Assembly (NCBI GenBank): GCA_902526865.1
Contig: CABZMK010000006.1
Coordinates: 1-59,940 of the forward strand
Source: an uncultured Alphaproteobacteria bacterium
GTDB taxonomy: Bacteria > Pseudomonadota > Alphaproteobacteria > Methylaequorales > Methylaequoraceae
Direction of reading: 5' to 3'
DNA length: 59,940 nucleotides
This document shows, piece by piece, positions 50,845-59,873 of the stretch (its first letter is position 1; each line of letters starts with the position of its first letter). Under the pieces are notes generated by a model. That model was not told the origin of the DNA. It did not search any database and saw only the letters and a program-made list of their open reading frames with translations. A program made the position numbers and the translations under genes.

Positions 50845-52038
50845 ATGTCTAGTAATAATAATATATTAATCGCACAAGGTGGAGGTCCTACAAACGTAAT
50901 TAATCAGTCATTAGCAGGTATAATCATCAATGAGAAAAAAAAAAAATCTAAGATTTTTGGGTCTATTAATGGTGTCAATGGAATTATAAACAACAACTTC
51001 ATAACACTAAATAACATATTATCAAAAGAAATATCAACGCTCAGAAGTACACCAGGTGCTGCTCTTGGTTCAACAAGAGATAAACCTGACCAAAAATATT
51101 GCGAGGAGATTTATCATGTTTTAAAAAAAAAAAGAATTAATAAATTTTATTACATTGGTGGTAATGACTCATCAGATAGCCTTCGAATCATTTCCCAATA
51201 CTCTAGACAAAAAGGCTACAATCTTCAATGTATTCATGTTCCCAAAACAATTGACAATGATTTAGTGTACAATGATCATACCCCTGGGTTTGGATCAGCT
51301 GCAAAATATGTCGCACAGCTATTTTCTGGAATCAATTTTGATGTAAGATCTCTTCCAGGTGTATATATAGGTGTCGTAATGGGAAGGCATGCTGGATTTC
51401 TTACAGCATCTTCTTCACTTTTAAGAAATAAAGGTAGTGATGGTCCTCATCTGATATTCATCCCTGAATTTTCATTTAATATAAAAGAATTTATCAACAA
51501 TATAAATTCAGTTTTTAACAAATATGGACGTTGTGTTGTTGCTGTTTCAGAAGGCATAAAAGACAAAAATAATGTTCTTTATACAAAAAAAATCCAATCC
51601 TCCAATGAATATGACGATCATGGAAATATTCAGTTATCTGGTTCAGGAATGTTGGGTGACTTTTTAGCGAATGAGGTGAAAAATAAATTAAAAATATCTA
51701 GAGTAAGAGCTGATACACTCGGATATTCTCAAAGATGCTTTCTTGGATCAGCATCAGAAATTGATCAAAAAGAAGCATTTGAGATAGGTTTAAAAGCTGT
51801 TTCCTTTTCAAATATACATAGGGATTCTTTTTCAATAGGAATAGAAGAAAGAAAGATTTTTTCCCAAAAATATAAAGTAAAATTCATTGTCAATAAATTA
51901 ACTAATATTGCAGGTAAAACAAAAATAATGCCCGCAAAATTTTATAATTTAAAAAGATTTGACGTCACAAACAATTTCATAAACTATTGTAAGCCGTTGA
52001 TTGGTAAGAAATTCCCTCAAACTACGTCAATTATTTAA
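50845..52038 (+). CDS. 6-phosphofructokinase family, pyrophosphate-dependent type
   Basis: Phosphorylates fructose 6-phosphate. GGND (105-108) has aspartate D108 where ATP enzymes have glycine, and PKTIDND (133-139) has K134 in place of the ATP-type PGTIDND; both are the usual signs of pyrophosphate as phosphoryl donor. The catalytic D137 is kept. Length 397 and the N-terminal LIAQGGGPTNVINQSL fit the group found in many alphaproteobacteria. Being reversible, it could work in glycolysis or gluconeogenesis. Its last codons overlap the convergent hom gene. Confidence 0.88.
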   Translation: MSSNNNILIAQGGGPTNVINQSLAGIIINEKKKKSKIFGSINGVNGIINNNFITLNNILSKEISTLRSTPGAALGSTRDKPDQKYCEEIYHVLKKKRINKFYYIGGNDSSDSLRIISQYSRQKGYNLQCIHVPKTIDNDLVYNDHTPGFGSAAKYVAQLFSGINFDVRSLPGVYIGVVMGRHAGFLTASSSLLRNKGSDGPHLIFIPEFSFNIKEFINNINSVFNKYGRCVVAVSEGIKDKNNVLYTKKIQSSNEYDDHGNIQLSGSGMLGDFLANEVKNKLKISRVRADTLGYSQRCFLGSASEIDQKEAFEIGLKAVSFSNIHRDSFSIGIEERKIFSQKYKVKFIVNKLTNIAGKTKIMPAKFYNLKRFDVTNNFINYCKPLIGKKFPQTTSII

Positions 52039-53311
52039 AATTTTCAATCCTAAAATAAACTGTTTTTTTTCTAATAAAATTAAGTCTATTTATCTTTTTT
52101 AAAGCTTTCATCATATTATTCTCAAAACAATTATGAGTTGTGATTACAATTGTTGCATCTTTTGAATTACTGATCTTTGTTTCCTTCTGAAGCATTGATT
52201 TCATTGAAATATTAAATTTTTTGAATTGATTAGCTATACCCGAAATGACACCAGGTTTGTCATATGTCGTGAATCTTAGATAATAACTACCAAATCTTGA
52301 TTGAAGACTAGTTTCTTGATAAGGAAACGTAGAACTTTGCTTAAAAGGATTTTTTCTTTTTTTTGATAAACTGATTATATCACTCAAAACCGACGTTGCA
52401 GTTGGGTGCGCACCAGCCCCTTCCCCAACGAAACAACTTTTTTTACAAAAATTTGATTCCACAACTATCCCGTTGTAAACGCCATCTATTTTAGCGATAA
52501 AAGAGTCTTTTGATAAAAGGCATGGATATACAAAGTTTTTAATATTTTTATTTTTTAATTCGGTTATGCCTAGTAACTTTATTTTGTAACCAAGTGAATC
52601 CGCAATTTCAAGATCTTGTAGATCAACATTTTCAATGCCTTCGTTCTCAATCTTCGAAACATTATTATAACATTCAAAAGCTAATGAAGAAAGTATAGAA
52701 AGTTTATGGGCAGTATCAGTTCCGTCTATATCAAATTTCGGGTTTGATTCAGCGTAACCTAATTTTTGAGCTTCACTAAGTATATTTTTGAAATCTTTAT
52801 TGTATAAAAGCATATTACTTAAAATATAGTTTGAAGTACCATTTAGTATACCATAAATTTTTGTTATTTTATTTGACAATAAGAACTCATCAATAACTTT
52901 TATAATAGGGATTCCACCAGCGACTGCGGCTTCATATTTAAGCGAACAATTATTCTTTTCCATAATTGAGTGTAATTGATTCCAATCTTTTGATACTAAA
53001 GCTTTATTTGCTGTTACAACATCTTTCTTCTTTCGTAGTGCATTAAAAACTATATCTTTAGATACGCCTTTTTCCCCGCCAATTAACTCAACCAATATAT
53101 CATAATTATGAAATTTTAATAATTTCTTTGCGTCACTAAAAAAAACAGTGTTTTTGAAAATACCCCCTTTAAATTCTTGTTTTCTTCGACTAGCAATTGC
53201 TGTAATTACAATTTCTGTTTGTTTATTCTTATATTTTAATAATAAATCTATAAGGCCTTTCCCAACAGTTCCAACGCCTGCTATTGCTATCTTTATTTTT
53301 GGACTCAACAC
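52031..53311 (-). CDS. hom: Homoserine dehydrogenase
   Basis: Reduces aspartate semialdehyde to homoserine on the way to threonine and methionine, 426 residues. The NAD(P)-binding IAGVGTVGKG is at residues 9-18; KKDVVTANKALVS, YEAAVAGGIPII and GTSNYILSNM mark the substrate domain with the catalytic lysine region. A C-terminal ACT domain (YYLRFTTYDKPGVISGIA) indicates feedback control by threonine. It follows the OmpA-like gene by a few bases. Confidence 0.96.
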   Translation of the reverse strand: MLSPKIKIAIAGVGTVGKGLIDLLLKYKNKQTEIVITAIASRRKQEFKGGIFKNTVFFSDAKKLLKFHNYDILVELIGGEKGVSKDIVFNALRKKKDVVTANKALVSKDWNQLHSIMEKNNCSLKYEAAVAGGIPIIKVIDEFLLSNKITKIYGILNGTSNYILSNMLLYNKDFKNILSEAQKLGYAESNPKFDIDGTDTAHKLSILSSLAFECYNNVSKIENEGIENVDLQDLEIADSLGYKIKLLGITELKNKNIKNFVYPCLLSKDSFIAKIDGVYNGIVVESNFCKKSCFVGEGAGAHPTATSVLSDIISLSKKRKNPFKQSSTFPYQETSLQSRFGSYYLRFTTYDKPGVISGIANQFKKFNISMKSMLQKETKISNSKDATIVITTHNCFENNMMKALKKINRLNFIRKKTVYFRIENFK

Positions 53312-53314
53312 TAA

Positions 53315-54061
53315 CTAATAGATTAAAAAGATTTCGGTTCTCTGATTCGCTTTTGTGCCAGCAGGCATATTCTCTTTAAAAAGTGGTTTAGTATCTGAAA
53401 CTGCCTCTGTAAAAATATTGTTGCTTGGATAGTTATATTTCTTGATGAAAATATCAGCAACTGATTGTGCTCTCTTATCAGAAATATTAAAGTTCACAAG
53501 CTTGTGTTTCGCCAAGGGCATGTCCCTTGTTCTTTTACTTGCATGACCGACTATTTTGATTTTTGCTTCTCTTTCTTTTGCTATTTTTGCAACTCTTTTT
53601 ATTTTGCTCAAACCAGAACCATCAACTTGACTTGAGCCACTATAGAAGTTTATCGTCGCAACTCTGAACTGTATTTTGTCGTTAATACTAATTTTAGGTA
53701 GTGGACTTTCAAAATTTTGCAAAGTGGTAACTGCTTCAGCTTTCTCATTTTCAGCAGTTTCATCTGCAACCGGTTCAACGACCTCTTCTGAAGACTCTTC
53801 CTCAGGTCTTTGTTCTAATAGAACACTATCATATTCTTGCGTGGGAGTTGGATCTAATTTTTCTTCAGACAATTCAAGTGCCGGCTCCTCATTTATTTCA
53901 GAAAGTGTCGAGTTTTCTTCTTCCTGTATGTCGGAAAGAAGTTGACCAACCTCATCTATTGGTTCAATACTGGTATCATCTTTTTGCATGATATCAGAGA
54001 TACATCCGCTCAGAAGAAAAAAGAATAATAAAATTAATAGTTTTTGTTTTATATTTGTCAA
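53315..54061 (-). CDS. OmpA-type lipoprotein, peptidoglycan-associated
   Basis: A 248-residue lipoprotein: the signal ends in lipobox LSGC with lipidated C20, followed by a long Glu/Ser/Pro-rich linker (about 25-120) and a C-terminal OmpA-like domain (about 130-248). That domain has the pattern VGHASKRT and NISDKRAQSVADIFI, in which Asp and Arg bind the diaminopimelate of peptidoglycan. It likely anchors the outer membrane to the wall. The acidic linker is long for Pal, so I do not name it pal. Confidence 0.85.
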   Translation of the reverse strand: MTNIKQKLLILLFFFLLSGCISDIMQKDDTSIEPIDEVGQLLSDIQEEENSTLSEINEEPALELSEEKLDPTPTQEYDSVLLEQRPEEESSEEVVEPVADETAENEKAEAVTTLQNFESPLPKISINDKIQFRVATINFYSGSSQVDGSGLSKIKRVAKIAKEREAKIKIVGHASKRTRDMPLAKHKLVNFNISDKRAQSVADIFIKKYNYPSNNIFTEAVSDTKPLFKENMPAGTKANQRTEIFLIY

Positions 54062-54109
54062 ATTAACTTCCTATCCTAAGAAGTATAGTTAAAAAAAAGA
54101 AATCTGAAA

Positions 54110-54649
54110 CTACTTTTTTAAAAATTCTTGACTTAGATTGTAATATACATCGGGAGTATTTATTAATAACCTTTCTTCTGTGTCTGAAATTTTTCTTACA
54201 AATCGGGCAGGATTCCCAGCCCATAACTCTCTTGTTCCTACTTTTGATCCTGGAGGAACAATTGCTCCAGCTGCAACAAATGCAAAATCTTCTATTTTTG
54301 ATTGATCTAAGATAACTGAACCCATACCGATAAGAGCATTTTTACCTATTTCACAGGCATGAATCGTAGCATTGTGACCTATTGTGACATTATCAGAAAT
54401 GATAGTTGGACTTCCCTTTTTTCCTTTTGCTGAAAACCCATAGGAAGAAACATGAATAACAGTCCCGTCTTGAATATTACATTTTTTTCCAATTCTAATA
54501 TAATTAACGTCTGCTCTTATTACTGTATTATACCAAATATTCGATTGATCTTCGATATTGACGTCCCCAATTATCATAACACCATCTGCTAGAAATACTG
54601 AATCTTTAATTCTTGGAAACTTATCTTTATATTTTAAAATTTTTTTCAC
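54110..54649 (-). CDS. Gamma-carbonic anhydrase-like hexapeptide-repeat protein
   Basis: Left-handed beta-helix protein of 179 residues, family of YrdA/PaaY and gamma-carbonic anhydrases. The zinc histidines H66, H92 and H97 are present (VIHVSS, GHNATIHA), as are R45 and D47 in IRADV. Repeats of the I-G-x-x form run through the middle. Carbonic anhydrase activity is possible but many members have other or unknown roles. Its start shares one base with the argC stop. Confidence 0.88.
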   Translation of the reverse strand: MKKILKYKDKFPRIKDSVFLADGVMIIGDVNIEDQSNIWYNTVIRADVNYIRIGKKCNIQDGTVIHVSSYGFSAKGKKGSPTIISDNVTIGHNATIHACEIGKNALIGMGSVILDQSKIEDFAFVAAGAIVPPGSKVGTRELWAGNPARFVRKISDTEERLLINTPDVYYNLSQEFLKK

Positions 54650-55662
54650 TAAATTAAAGACTCCGTTTCCTCAAAATCGAACATAATATTCATGTTTTGT
54701 ATTGCTTGTCCTGCAGCTCCTTTTACTAGATTATCAATACAGCTAACAATTACTATTTTTCTTTTTGAATAATCAGAAAACAAATTTACTGCAAGATTAT
54801 TTGTATTTTGGACTTCTTTAACCTGAGGAATTTTATTACCTGAATAAATTTTAATAAAAGGTTCGTCAACATAGAAATTTTTTATAGTTTTGTAATACTC
54901 TTTTTCATCAAACTTTTTTTCTAAATAAATCGTAGACTGTATTCCCGAAATTATTGGTAAAACATGAGGCACAAAGGTAAAAGATACTTTTCTATTTATA
55001 AGTCTGATTTCTTGGTCAATCTCTGGATAATGTTTGTGACTTTTAATACCATAAGAAAAAAAATTACCACTTATTTCAGAGAAAAGGTTCTCGATTCTGG
55101 GTTGCTTACCTGCCCCACTTATACCTGATTTTGAATCAATGATGATATCTTGAATTCTTAATTTTTTTTCTTTTATTAAAGGAATTAGAGGAATCAGAAT
55201 AGAGGTTGGATAACATCCTGGATTTGAAATAAATTTACTTTTGTTTATTTTACTTCTATAAACTTCAGACAAGCCGTAGCAAAATTTTTCTTTCAATGAA
55301 TAAGACCTATGAGTCATATTATAAAATTTTTGGTATTCTGATACAGATTTGAGCCTAAAATCACCAGAAAGATCTATAATAGAGATTTTAGGATCAAGAT
55401 TTTTTATTATTTCTTTTTGTAATTTACCATTTGGCAAACAGCTAAAAATTAAATCTGTTTTACTAAAATCAAAGTCTTCATATTTCGAAATTTTGATTTT
55501 GTTAGATTTATTTAAATTTTTAAATAAATCTTCTAATTTTTTACCAGCTGTTAAATTTCCAAAAACTCCGTGTATTTTGATTTGCTTATGTTTATCTAAA
55601 TAGTAAAGAAGTTTTGAACCCGTATAACCGGATACACCAAAGACACATACATTTAAAGACAT
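54649..55662 (-). CDS. argC: N-acetyl-gamma-glutamyl-phosphate reductase
   Basis: Third step of arginine synthesis. The N-terminal FGVSGYTGSKLLYYL binds NADP, and the catalytic C150 is in SNPGCYPTS. SGISGAGKQ and the C-terminal DNLVKGAAGQAIQNMN are family signatures. Length 337 is normal. It follows rpsI by three bases, an order seen in other alphaproteobacteria (rplM-rpsI-argC). Confidence 0.96.
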   Translation of the reverse strand: MSLNVCVFGVSGYTGSKLLYYLDKHKQIKIHGVFGNLTAGKKLEDLFKNLNKSNKIKISKYEDFDFSKTDLIFSCLPNGKLQKEIIKNLDPKISIIDLSGDFRLKSVSEYQKFYNMTHRSYSLKEKFCYGLSEVYRSKINKSKFISNPGCYPTSILIPLIPLIKEKKLRIQDIIIDSKSGISGAGKQPRIENLFSEISGNFFSYGIKSHKHYPEIDQEIRLINRKVSFTFVPHVLPIISGIQSTIYLEKKFDEKEYYKTIKNFYVDEPFIKIYSGNKIPQVKEVQNTNNLAVNLFSDYSKRKIVIVSCIDNLVKGAAGQAIQNMNIMFDFEETESLI

Positions 55663-55665
55663 ATC

Positions 55666-56130
55666 TTATCTTTTTGAAAATTGTGGACTTCTTCTAGCTT
55701 TATGTTTACCAAATTTTTTTCTTTCGACTTTTCTGGCATCACGAGTTAAAAATCCAGCTTTTTTTAATTTTTTTCTTAAAGAGGGGTCAAAGTTAACAAG
55801 AGCTCTACTAATACCATGTCTTAAAGCTCCAGCTTGTCCAGACAACCCACCTCCTGAAACTGTCGCAAAAATTTCTAGTTTATCAAGATTGTCAGTTTTG
55901 AAGAGTGGCTCTTCAAGAATTGTGCTATAGATTTTTCTTTTAAAATAGTCTTTACTTGGCTTTCCATTTACTGAAATTTTTTTGCTTCCAAATTTAATCC
56001 ACACTCTCGATACTGAGGTTTTTCTTCTGCCAGTGGCGTATGCTCTTCCTAGCTTATCAAGTTTTGGAAGGGTTGACTCAGCAATATCCTCAGTTTCGAC
56101 TGTACTTTCTTTCAAAACTTTTTCGTTCAC
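55666..56130 (-). CDS. rpsI: 30S ribosomal protein S9
   Basis: Small-subunit protein whose C-terminal tail touches P-site tRNA, 154 residues. The tail [16 protein letters not shown] is intact; [27 protein letters not shown] opens the fold after a short N-terminal extension. It overlaps rplM by four bases. Confidence 0.98.
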   Translation of the reverse strand: MNEKVLKESTVETEDIAESTLPKLDKLGRAYATGRRKTSVSRVWIKFGSKKISVNGKPSKDYFKRKIYSTILEEPLFKTDNLDKLEIFATVSGGGLSGQAGALRHGISRALVNFDPSLRKKLKKAGFLTRDARKVERKKFGKHKARRSPQFSKR

Positions 56131-56591
56131 GAATTCACTCTATTTTTTCTATTTAACGTGCCAAAGTCAAATATTTCTGGTTTTTGGGCCTCTAAATTAT
56201 GTTGTTCATCTTTGAAAATTCTTAAATTGGATAGTTGTTTCTTTGAAAGCGCATTGGAATTCATCATTCTTTCAACAGCTTTTTTTATTATTGATTCAGG
56301 TTTTGCACCTTTAATTATGTCTTTAAAATACAGCTCTTTGAGACCCCCTGGATACCCAGTGTGTTTATAATATTTTTTTTCTTTCGTTTTATTACCAGTC
56401 ATCATAACTTTTTTCGCATTTATAACAATAACGTTATCGCCACAATCTAAGTGTGGTGTAAAAATTGTTTTATGTTTTCCTCTTAAGATTGAAGCTATTT
56501 TTGCAGCCAATCTACCAAGAACTAAACCGTCAGCATCTATGAGATACCATTTTTTTTTTATATCTTTTTTTTTTAAACTATAGGTCAACAT
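56127..56591 (-). CDS. rplM: 50S ribosomal protein L13
   Basis: Large-subunit early-assembly protein, 154 residues. [27 protein letters not shown] and [17 protein letters not shown] are the signatures. It heads the rplM-rpsI-argC group. Confidence 0.98.
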   Translation of the reverse strand: MLTYSLKKKDIKKKWYLIDADGLVLGRLAAKIASILRGKHKTIFTPHLDCGDNVIVINAKKVMMTGNKTKEKKYYKHTGYPGGLKELYFKDIIKGAKPESIIKKAVERMMNSNALSKKQLSNLRIFKDEQHNLEAQKPEIFDFGTLNRKNRVNS

Positions 56592-56643
56592 ACCATATGC
56601 AAAATAACTTAAAATTATCTGGTGTCAACAGCAAAACTTATAT

Positions 56644-56958
56644 TTATGTGTTTTTACGAGCCCATAAAATATACTCACTGTTCACTTTTTTAGTTTCCAA
56701 TCGAACAAGAAAAGGAATGTCATAAGGATGATTTTTTTTTATTAAATCTTCGATTTTTTTTTTGGTATGAAATGTTTTAATTAGAAGAATTGATTCATTT
56801 GATTTTTTTAAGGATCCACTATCTCTGTAATAACTTTCAACGTTTTTAACAACATTTACGCATACAATCAATTTGTCACTTAGCATTGCTTTAGCAAGCT
56901 TTTTAGATTGCTTGGCTGATCCACAAGTTGTGTAAAAAATATTTATATTTAAATTCAT
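56644..56958 (-). CDS. cutA: CutA1 family divalent-cation tolerance protein
   Basis: Small trimeric ferredoxin-like protein of 104 residues. SKKLAKAMLSDKLIVCVNVVKNVESYYRD and KKNHPYDIPFLVRLETKKVNSEYILWA are the CutA1 pattern, including the HPYDxP motif. The family is widespread and its real role unclear; metal tolerance is the historical label. It lies just after tRNA-Pro on the same strand. Confidence 0.88.
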   Translation of the reverse strand: MNLNINIFYTTCGSAKQSKKLAKAMLSDKLIVCVNVVKNVESYYRDSGSLKKSNESILLIKTFHTKKKIEDLIKKNHPYDIPFLVRLETKKVNSEYILWARKNT

Positions 56959-56964
56959 ATTTTA

Positions 56965-57043
56965 TGGTCGGGGCGACTGGATTTGAACCAGCGACCTCCC
57001 GCCCCCCAGACGGACGCGCTAAACCAGACTGCGCTACGCCCCG
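56965..57043 (-). tRNA. tRNA-Pro (anticodon GGG)
   Basis: A 79-base minus-strand tRNA with acceptor CGGGGCG/CGCCCCG, anticodon loop CTGGGGG giving GGG, GTTCAAATC T loop and encoded CCA. Its first ten bases are also the end of the merR-type gene. Confidence 0.94.
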
Positions 57044-57363
57044 TTAGATATGGCATTCCTAATCTCAAAAATCAAATCCTCTATTTCTTTAATCATAATT
57101 CTCTTTTCAGATGGATAATTAAATTGCTTCTTTTCTTTAAAATGAAGATTTACTCCTTCAATTGAATATTTTTTTTTTTGCAAAAGATATTTAACTTCTT
57201 TTAATATTTCTGTTTGAGTGCTGGAGTAGTATCTCGTTCCTCTGGGTTTCCTTATAGGCTTTAAAATATTAATTTTCTTTTCCCAAAGTCGTATAACATA
57301 AATTGGTAATTTCAATTCTTTAGCTATAAGTCCAATTTTTTTTAAAGCTTTATTTTGTGTCAC
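57034..57363 (-). CDS. MerR-family DNA-binding regulator
   Basis: A short (109 residues) MerR-type protein. The winged helix-turn-helix is seen in IGLIAKELKLPIYVIRLWEKKINILKPIRKPRGTRYYSS, where RYYS ends the wing. The effector part is brief and has no metal-binding cysteines. Position downstream of ihfA, in plsX-fabH-ihfA-merR order, is conserved in alphaproteobacteria. Its last codons and TAG stop lie within the 5' end of tRNA-Pro. Confidence 0.9.
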   Translation of the reverse strand: MTQNKALKKIGLIAKELKLPIYVIRLWEKKINILKPIRKPRGTRYYSSTQTEILKEVKYLLQKKKYSIEGVNLHFKEKKQFNYPSEKRIMIKEIEDLIFEIRNAISNGA

Positions 57364-57664
57364 TTTTACCTGTATTTACATTTATTAAATTTATAAGAAA
57401 ATTAGAAGGTTTAAACTTTATGACGTTTCTCTCAGAAATCATTACTTCTTCTTTTGTTTTCGGGTTTCTTCCGATTCTTGCTTTTTTATTTTTAATTTTG
57501 AAAATTCCAAAATTAACTATTTTTACATCTTTTTGTTTAATTAATTGTGAAGAGATAATATTGACGAATGACTCAAAAAAAAACTTACACTCTCTCTTTG
57601 ACAATCCAATATTTTCATTTAAGTGACTCACAACCTTTGCTTTTGTCAAAACTTTCTTGGACAT
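57350..57664 (-). CDS. ihfA: Integration host factor alpha subunit (HU/IHF family)
   Basis: DNA-bending protein of about 104 residues. KAKVVSHLNENIGLSKRECKFFFESFVNII forms the helical body, and the arm motif ARIGRNPKTKEEV carries the proline that intercalates in the minor groove. I use the ATG before SKKVLTK; a TTG two codons earlier is also in frame. IHF-alpha is chosen from gene order after fabH. It overlaps the merR-type gene by 14 bases. Confidence 0.92.
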   Translation of the reverse strand: MSKKVLTKAKVVSHLNENIGLSKRECKFFFESFVNIISSQLIKQKDVKIVNFGIFKIKNKKARIGRNPKTKEEVMISERNVIKFKPSNFLINLINVNTGKSDTK

Positions 57665-57680
57665 TAACAAATTATATATA

Positions 57681-58640
57681 TCATAATCTCAAAATACAAC
57701 TACCCCATGTCAATCCTCCACCAATTGCACATAAAGCTAGAACATCATTATTCTTAATTTTATTATTTTCGATTGAACTAGACAATGCTAAGGGTATTGA
57801 AGCTGCAGATGTATTAGCGTGAAGTCTAACGGTGCTTATGGTTTTTTGGTCGCTAATACCCAGTTTCTTGGCTGTACTTGAAATTATTCTTTGATTTGCT
57901 TGATGAGGTATAAACCAATTAATGTCATCAATATTCAAGTTGCATTCACTCAAAGCTTCAAGCGTTGCCTCAGATAATTTGTTAACTGCTTGCTTGAAGA
58001 TATCTTGTCCATTCATTCGAATTTTTCCAACCATTTGATTCTTAGAGGGACCCCCATCACTAAAGAGACTATCGTGCCATGAACCGTCTGAGAAAAGTTT
58101 TGTAGAAAGTACTCCAGATTTACAATCAGATTGTCCTAATATAATTGCACCAGCTCCATCCCCAAATAGCACGCAAGTTCTTCTGTCACTCCAATCAACA
58201 ATTTTAGATAATGTTTCAGCTCCAATAATAAGAATGTTTTTTGCTTTATTACACTTTATTAGTGAATCTGCAATTTCAAGAGAATAGATAAAACCTGAAC
58301 AGACTGCCTGAACGTCAAATGCAGGAATGTTTTTCATACCTAATTGTTTTTGAACTTTTGTAGCAGTCGATGGAAATGTTTCATCTGGTGTAGTGGTTGC
58401 AAGGATAATACAATCAATATCTTCACTTTTTAAATTAGCAGATTTTAAAGCATTTTTTGATGCCATCACAGCTAAGTCTGAAGTTAATTCATCTTTTAAA
58501 ACTATATGCCTTTGTTTTATTCCAGTCCTAGTGAAAATCCATTCATCCGAAGTATCAACAAATGCAAGGAGATCTTCATTTTTCAAAACTTTTGAAGGTA
58601 AAAAATAACCATGACCTAGAATTTTTGAACGAGGTAACAT
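57681..58640 (-). CDS. fabH: 3-oxoacyl-ACP synthase III
   Basis: Starts fatty-acid synthesis by condensing an acyl-CoA with malonyl-ACP, 319 residues. The triad is present: C114 in VQAVCSGFIYSL, H246 in IPHQANQRII and N276 in LHANTSAAS. The final GGGLTWGSCILRL is typical. It follows plsX by one base. Confidence 0.98.
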   Translation of the reverse strand: MLPRSKILGHGYFLPSKVLKNEDLLAFVDTSDEWIFTRTGIKQRHIVLKDELTSDLAVMASKNALKSANLKSEDIDCIILATTTPDETFPSTATKVQKQLGMKNIPAFDVQAVCSGFIYSLEIADSLIKCNKAKNILIIGAETLSKIVDWSDRRTCVLFGDGAGAIILGQSDCKSGVLSTKLFSDGSWHDSLFSDGGPSKNQMVGKIRMNGQDIFKQAVNKLSEATLEALSECNLNIDDINWFIPHQANQRIISSTAKKLGISDQKTISTVRLHANTSAASIPLALSSSIENNKIKNNDVLALCAIGGGLTWGSCILRL

Positions 58641-58641
58641 T

Positions 58642-59646
58642 TTATTTGTATAATTCTAACTTTTTTTCAATTTGATGAATATACGAATTTTCAATTAGTG
58701 AAACCGCAACTCCTATAGCGTTACAAAAACCAAAAGCATCTGTGCCACCGTGACTCTTTACTACTATTCCATTTAAACCCAATAAAACTGCACCATTATA
58801 TTTGCGCGGATCAATTCTCGTCTTGAATCTGTTTAAAGCTGGTTTTGAAAGAATGTATCCAATCTTTGAAATAAATGAGCTTTTGTATGAATTTTTTAAG
58901 AATGTAAAAATTAGTTCTGCTACACCTTCAGCGGTTTTTAGAGCTATATTTCCAGAAAATCCGTCTGTAACTACAACGTCTACAATACCTTTGTTAATAT
59001 CGTTACCTTCGACAAAACCATGAAAATTTATTTTTTTTTCAATTTTTTTAAGATCTGAGTGCGTTTGTTTAACCATCTCATTACCTTTTATAAGTTCAGA
59101 ACCTACATTTAATAATCCTATTTTAGGTTTCTGTATTCCAAGAACTGCTTGTGAAAATATGTCACCCATTAATGCAAACTGTACTAAATTATCGTTTGAA
59201 CAATCAACGTTGGCACCTAGGTCTAATATCACTGTTTGACCTTTCATAGTAGGCATCAAACCAGCTATTGCAGGGCGGTTTATTCCATTTAGAGTCTTCA
59301 ATACAAACTTTGATATAGCCATGAGAGCTCCTGTGTTTCCAGCTGAGACAAAACCGTGTGATTCACTATTCGATAAATTATTGATGCCAAGTCTCATACT
59401 TGACTTTTTTAGTTTCCTCAATGCTGTTACTGGTTCATCATCTGATTTTATACTTTCTTCTGTATGAAAGAATTCGGTATTGATAAGACCAGATTTTTTT
59501 AATTCTGGTTCAGATATATTTTGGTCCCCAAATAACTTAAACTTTACGTTTGGATAGATTTTGGATGCCATTTTAACGCCTTCTACAGTTGCTTTTGGGC
59601 CGTAATCTCCCCCCATAACGTCAATGGCCAATACTATTTCTTTCAA
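58642..59646 (-). CDS. plsX: Phosphate acyltransferase PlsX
   Basis: Makes acyl-phosphate from acyl-ACP for phospholipid synthesis, 334 residues. AIDVMGGDYGPKATVEG, HGFVSAGNTGALMA, DLGANVDC and GFSGNIALKTAEG are family signatures. It lies between rpmF and fabH, the common bacterial order. Confidence 0.98.
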   Translation of the reverse strand: MKEIVLAIDVMGGDYGPKATVEGVKMASKIYPNVKFKLFGDQNISEPELKKSGLINTEFFHTEESIKSDDEPVTALRKLKKSSMRLGINNLSNSESHGFVSAGNTGALMAISKFVLKTLNGINRPAIAGLMPTMKGQTVILDLGANVDCSNDNLVQFALMGDIFSQAVLGIQKPKIGLLNVGSELIKGNEMVKQTHSDLKKIEKKINFHGFVEGNDINKGIVDVVVTDGFSGNIALKTAEGVAELIFTFLKNSYKSSFISKIGYILSKPALNRFKTRIDPRKYNGAVLLGLNGIVVKSHGGTDAFGFCNAIGVAVSLIENSYIHQIEKKLELYK

Positions 59647-59660
59647 AACAAACCCTTGTT

Positions 59661-59873
59661 CTACTTTTCAGTGTCTAAATCAGTATCTTCACTAGATTCA
59701 GTTTTATCAATGATTTCTTTTCCGTCGTAATACCCGCAAGAATTACAAACATGATGAGCAAGCTTGAATTCACCACAGTTTGGACATTCAACTGCGTTAA
59801 CTGCCAATTGAGAATGATGAGATCTTCTCTTGCCTTTTCTGGATGGAGTTGTTTTTCTTTTTGGAACTGCCAC
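59661..59873 (-). CDS. rpmF: 50S ribosomal protein L32
   Basis: Small zinc-ribbon ribosomal protein, 70 residues from a GTG start giving [19 protein letters not shown]. The four cysteines in CPNCGE and CNSCGYY bind zinc. The longer upstream frame has no family similarity; AAGGA sits before the GTG and supports it. A short acidic tail ([13 protein letters not shown]) follows the ribbon. Confidence 0.95.
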   Translation of the reverse strand: MAVPKRKTTPSRKGKRRSHHSQLAVNAVECPNCGEFKLAHHVCNSCGYYDGKEIIDKTESSEDTDLDTEK

